NCBI GenBank assembly: GCA_012520015.1 | Contig: JAAYPD010000344.1 | Coordinates: 1-5,347, forward strand | Direction of reading: 5' to 3' | Length of the DNA stretch: 5,347 bases | From: Methanomicrobiales archaeon | GTDB lineage: Archaea > Halobacteriota > Methanomicrobia > Methanomicrobiales > Methanospirillaceae | Shown: positions 4,686 to 5,347 of the stretch, piece after piece | How the letters are laid out: each line of letters opens with the position of its first letter | How positions within the stretch are numbered: the first letter of the stretch is position 1 | Made by a program: the position numbers and the translations under genes | The notes under the pieces: model-generated | Told to the model about the DNA's origin: nothing | What the model saw: only the letters and a program-made list of their open reading frames with translations | The model's database searches: none

Positions 4686-5347
4686 ATGGGAACTGACGAG
4701 ATTCAACACTCCGGAAGAAGGGGTCTTTTTATCGTTACAGATGAAGAAAAAAGCCAGCAGACCAATAATAAGGAAAGCCCTGATAATTCGGAGATAATAA
4801 AAACTATACTTTCTTATGAACAGGGGGATTTACCACAGGTCCCTGAAGAGTTTACTCCTGTCCTTTTACGGATGAAACAGGATGCGGAAGAACTTCTAAA
4901 TGAAAAAGAGAAGAATGTCCTTCTCTCAAAGGAACTGGATGCCCTTAAAGAAGAGCAGGTTACTATAAAAAAGGAGCATGAAAGTTACCTTAACGACCTG
5001 ATCTCTGCGCACACCGAGTTTGACCGTGCCCTGGAAATATTCCAGTACCACTCCATTCCAATGGTCCTTCTGGGCCCTGAAAGACAGGTCATGGATGCAA
5101 ATGATATCTTCTGTTCAATTTTTTCAGTTGAGAGAAGTGAGATCACCAGGCAGTTCCCACCAGTTTCCCGATATTTGCCTGATGAAATGCCTTTTGTTGC
5201 ATCTGACGGAAACACTTATTCCATCGTTTCAATTAAACCACCGATTGTTCCTTTTGATCATGAAGCGGCCACCCTTGAGCTTCTCATCCCTGAATCCCCT
5301 CCTGAAATGCAAAAAGGCCGGGAGATTTTATCCAGGGAGGTCCTTGA
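4686..5347 (+). CDS. Coiled-coil and PAS-like protein, N-terminal part (possible soluble signal transducer)
   Basis: The frame opens with ATG at 4686 behind a strong ribosome binding site and stays open to the window edge, giving 220 codons with no stop. Residues 1-50 are polar and low in hydrophobic content. Residues about 58-115 are rich in Glu, Lys and Leu with heptad-like spacing, typical of a coiled coil. Residues about 112-155 (FDRALEIFQYHSIPMVLLG, then VMDANDIFCSIF) resemble the start of a PAS domain, including the common I/V-x-DAN-x-x-F turn. The following segment to about residue 202 has beta-like hydrophobic alternation (YSIVSIKPP, TLELLIPE) and could be the rest of a degenerate PAS fold. 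No signal peptide or membrane helix is visible, so the visible part is cytoplasmic. PAS domains sense ligands or redox state, or form dimers. In methanogens such N-termini occur on chemotaxis transducers and on histidine kinases, and the missing C-terminus would tell which. It is coupled to the ParA-family gene. Confidence 0.8.
   Translation, partial: MGTDEIQHSGRRGLFIVTDEEKSQQTNNKESPDNSEIIKTILSYEQGDLPQVPEEFTPVLLRMKQDAEELLNEKEKNVLLSKELDALKEEQVTIKKEHESYLNDLISAHTEFDRALEIFQYHSIPMVLLGPERQVMDANDIFCSIFSVERSEITRQFPPVSRYLPDEMPFVASDGNTYSIVSIKPPIVPFDHEAATLELLIPESPPEMQKGREILSREVL

Noticed and set aside
4985..5215. A 76-codon minus-strand frame near the right end
   Set aside because: It is antisense to the PAS-like gene, which has a strong ribosome binding site, a coupled start and a long open frame.

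Overview
The window looks like a stretch of a methanogenic archaeal chromosome, most likely order Methanomicrobiales and possibly Methanospirillum-like. This rests on recognised protein families and the moderate GC content seen by eye, not on a database search. The supporting evidence is an archaeal/Thermotoga-type adenosylhomocysteinase-like enzyme, an archaeal-style HisF, an RNase P RNA with archaeal features, a stand-alone SagB-type nitroreductase, and TATA-like rather than -35/-10 promoter signals. Most of the window is ordinary chromosomal housekeeping. The right-hand end is less ordinary.

Layout, left to right: (1) 1-255 (+), the C-terminal end of a tetratricopeptide-repeat protein. (2) 256-1482 (-), an adenosylhomocysteinase-family enzyme; it converges on the TPR gene, and the two stop codons together form one TGATCA palindrome. 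(3) 1483-1595, a short divergent promoter region. (4) 1596-2408 (+), hisF, away from any visible histidine operon. (5) 2420-3163 (-), a SagB/ThcOx-type FMN nitroreductase, convergent with hisF. (6) 3201-3502 (-), the RNase P RNA gene rnpB, in the same direction as the nitroreductase and about 40 bases upstream of it, so read-through is plausible. (7) 3503-3827, about 325 bases with no convincing gene but with several repeats and dyads, notably a perfect tandem 11-bp repeat inside a larger inverted repeat. (8) 3828-4682 (+), a ParA/MinD-family ATPase whose Walker A motif lies upstream of its first ATG; the reading frame and a Shine-Dalgarno-like sequence point to an ATT start codon. (9) 4686-5347 (+), the start of a coiled-coil plus PAS-like protein with no visible membrane segment. 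It is cut off by the window edge, and its ribosome binding site overlaps the end of the ParA gene.

The most interesting part is the ParA/PAS pair and its upstream region. ParA-family ATPases are known to position cargo other than DNA, including soluble chemoreceptor clusters (PpfA with TlpT in Rhodobacter, ParC in Vibrio). A ParA translationally coupled to a soluble coiled-coil/PAS protein, with no ParB seen, fits that theme. The C-terminal half of the partner lies outside the window, so this remains a hypothesis.
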